Part shown: positions 63,634 to 64,000 of the stretch, one piece after another
Numbering within the stretch: the first letter of the stretch is position 1
Layout of the letters: every line of letters begins with the position of its first letter
Origin: CAYNRG01 sp047973125
Lineage (GTDB): Bacteria > Bacillota_I > Bacilli_A > Erysipelotrichales > Erysipelotrichaceae
Assembly (NCBI GenBank): GCA_047973125.1
Contig: JBKEBK010000022.1
Location: 62,001-126,000 of the forward strand
Direction of reading: 5' to 3'
DNA: 64,000 nt
The notes under the pieces: generated by a model
Databases searched by the model: none
Seen by the model: only the letters and a program-made list of their open reading frames with translations
Told to the model about the DNA's origin: nothing
Program-made: the position numbers and the translations under genes

Positions 63634-64000
63634 AAAACTTTATAAAAAAGAATCAAGTAGAACTTATTACACTTACAATTTTTTTAATATTACTATTAGT
63701 GACATTTTTACCACAAGCTTTTAGTGGTTTAGCATTTGCAGAAGGATATGATATTCGCCAACAACATTATCCGTTTTTTGAAGAATTTAGAAATGAGTGG
63801 ACATCTTTTCTCTCTTTTGGATCATTTCCAAAGATTTTTACGAATGATTTACCATTTTATTCATGGACCTCATTTCTAGGAAGTAATTTTTGGGCTTCTA
63901 AAGCTTATTATACTTTGGGAGATATCTATAATTATCTATTCTTACCATTTAAAGCATTACATTATTTTGATATAAGATTTATCCAAACTATTTTGAAGTT
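63630..64000 (+). CDS. YfhO-family membrane protein, N-terminal part
   Basis: 123 codons, running off the window. A membrane segment (residues 11-32) is followed by EGYDIRQQHYPFFEEF and DLPFYSWTSFLGSNFW, the outer-loop pattern of YfhO-type proteins (in Bacillus, linked to glycosylation of lipoteichoic acid). GAGGAATTC precedes the ATG, which overlaps the stop of the preceding gene. Probably both act in cell-surface glycosylation. Confidence 0.8.
   Translation, partial: MKNFIKKNQVELITLTIFLILLLVTFLPQAFSGLAFAEGYDIRQQHYPFFEEFRNEWTSFLSFGSFPKIFTNDLPFYSWTSFLGSNFWASKAYYTLGDIYNYLFLPFKALHYFDIRFIQTILK

Noticed and set aside
1..64000. Use of genetic code 4 (TGA as Trp), as in mollicutes
   Set aside because: Several genes clearly end with TGA, for example at 29698-29700 and 63631-63633, and Trp codons are TGG.

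Overview
The window is chromosomal DNA of an AT-rich, low-GC Bacillota. TGA is used as a stop (for example at the end of the gene at 29698-30777), so the code is the standard bacterial one. Gene content and order (cdaA-cdaR-glmM, pgk-tpiA-eno, secG-rnr-smpB, comFA-comFC, sigma-A type promoters, CcpA and CIRCE-like operators) fit a fermentative gut-type Bacillota, possibly Erysipelotrichia or a related lineage. That placement is an inference, not a measurement.

Layout. 1-8954: ung (partial), folC, a TraB-family membrane protein, the cdaA-cdaR-glmM operon (c-di-AMP synthesis and amino-sugar metabolism) and an OmpR/HisKA two-component pair. 8985-13802: two small membrane proteins of unknown function, an AraC-type regulator, and divergently a mannose-family PTS operon with IIB, IIC and IID but no IIA. 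13908-17096: an SPFH/NfeD membrane operon and a DUF308-like membrane protein with a papain-like C-terminal domain. 17131-25232: a guanine-type purine riboswitch and NCS2 permease, aminopeptidase P, exoA, pepV, a HAD phosphatase, a HEPN-like/CBS protein and a cation antiporter.

25246-36312: tRNA-Arg(CCU) followed by an accessory island. Its leftward operon encodes two very small, related Cys-rich peptides (47 and 55 residues, core CX3CX3CX2C), a canonical radical SAM/SPASM enzyme, a second SPASM protein that has lost the radical-SAM cysteines, and an ABC exporter. This looks like a two-peptide sactipeptide-type RiPP system, with an unusual pseudo-radical-SAM partner. Divergent from it is an agr-type control module: a broken XRE regulator gene, an intact AgrC-like kinase, a LytTR regulator whose phospho-acceptor Asp is replaced by Glu, and decayed agrB and agrD. 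LytTR-type half-sites lie before the peptide operon. A decayed mobile-element-type gene and a repeat-bearing membrane protein, possibly immunity, complete the island.

36534-48444: mnmM, a zinc-motif membrane protein, and a YesN/YesM-type system followed by a galactoside ABC importer, an acetyltransferase and GH2 beta-galactosidase, with a cre-like site on the promoter. 48488-54259: an ABC-F protein with a lost second Walker A, comFA-comFC, htpG with a CIRCE-like operator, and an XRE regulator. 54306-60662: pgk-tpiA-eno with an upstream cre-like site, then secG-rnr-smpB. 60687-64000: an amidohydrolase and two large membrane proteins of the GT-C/YfhO type, the last one cut by the window edge.
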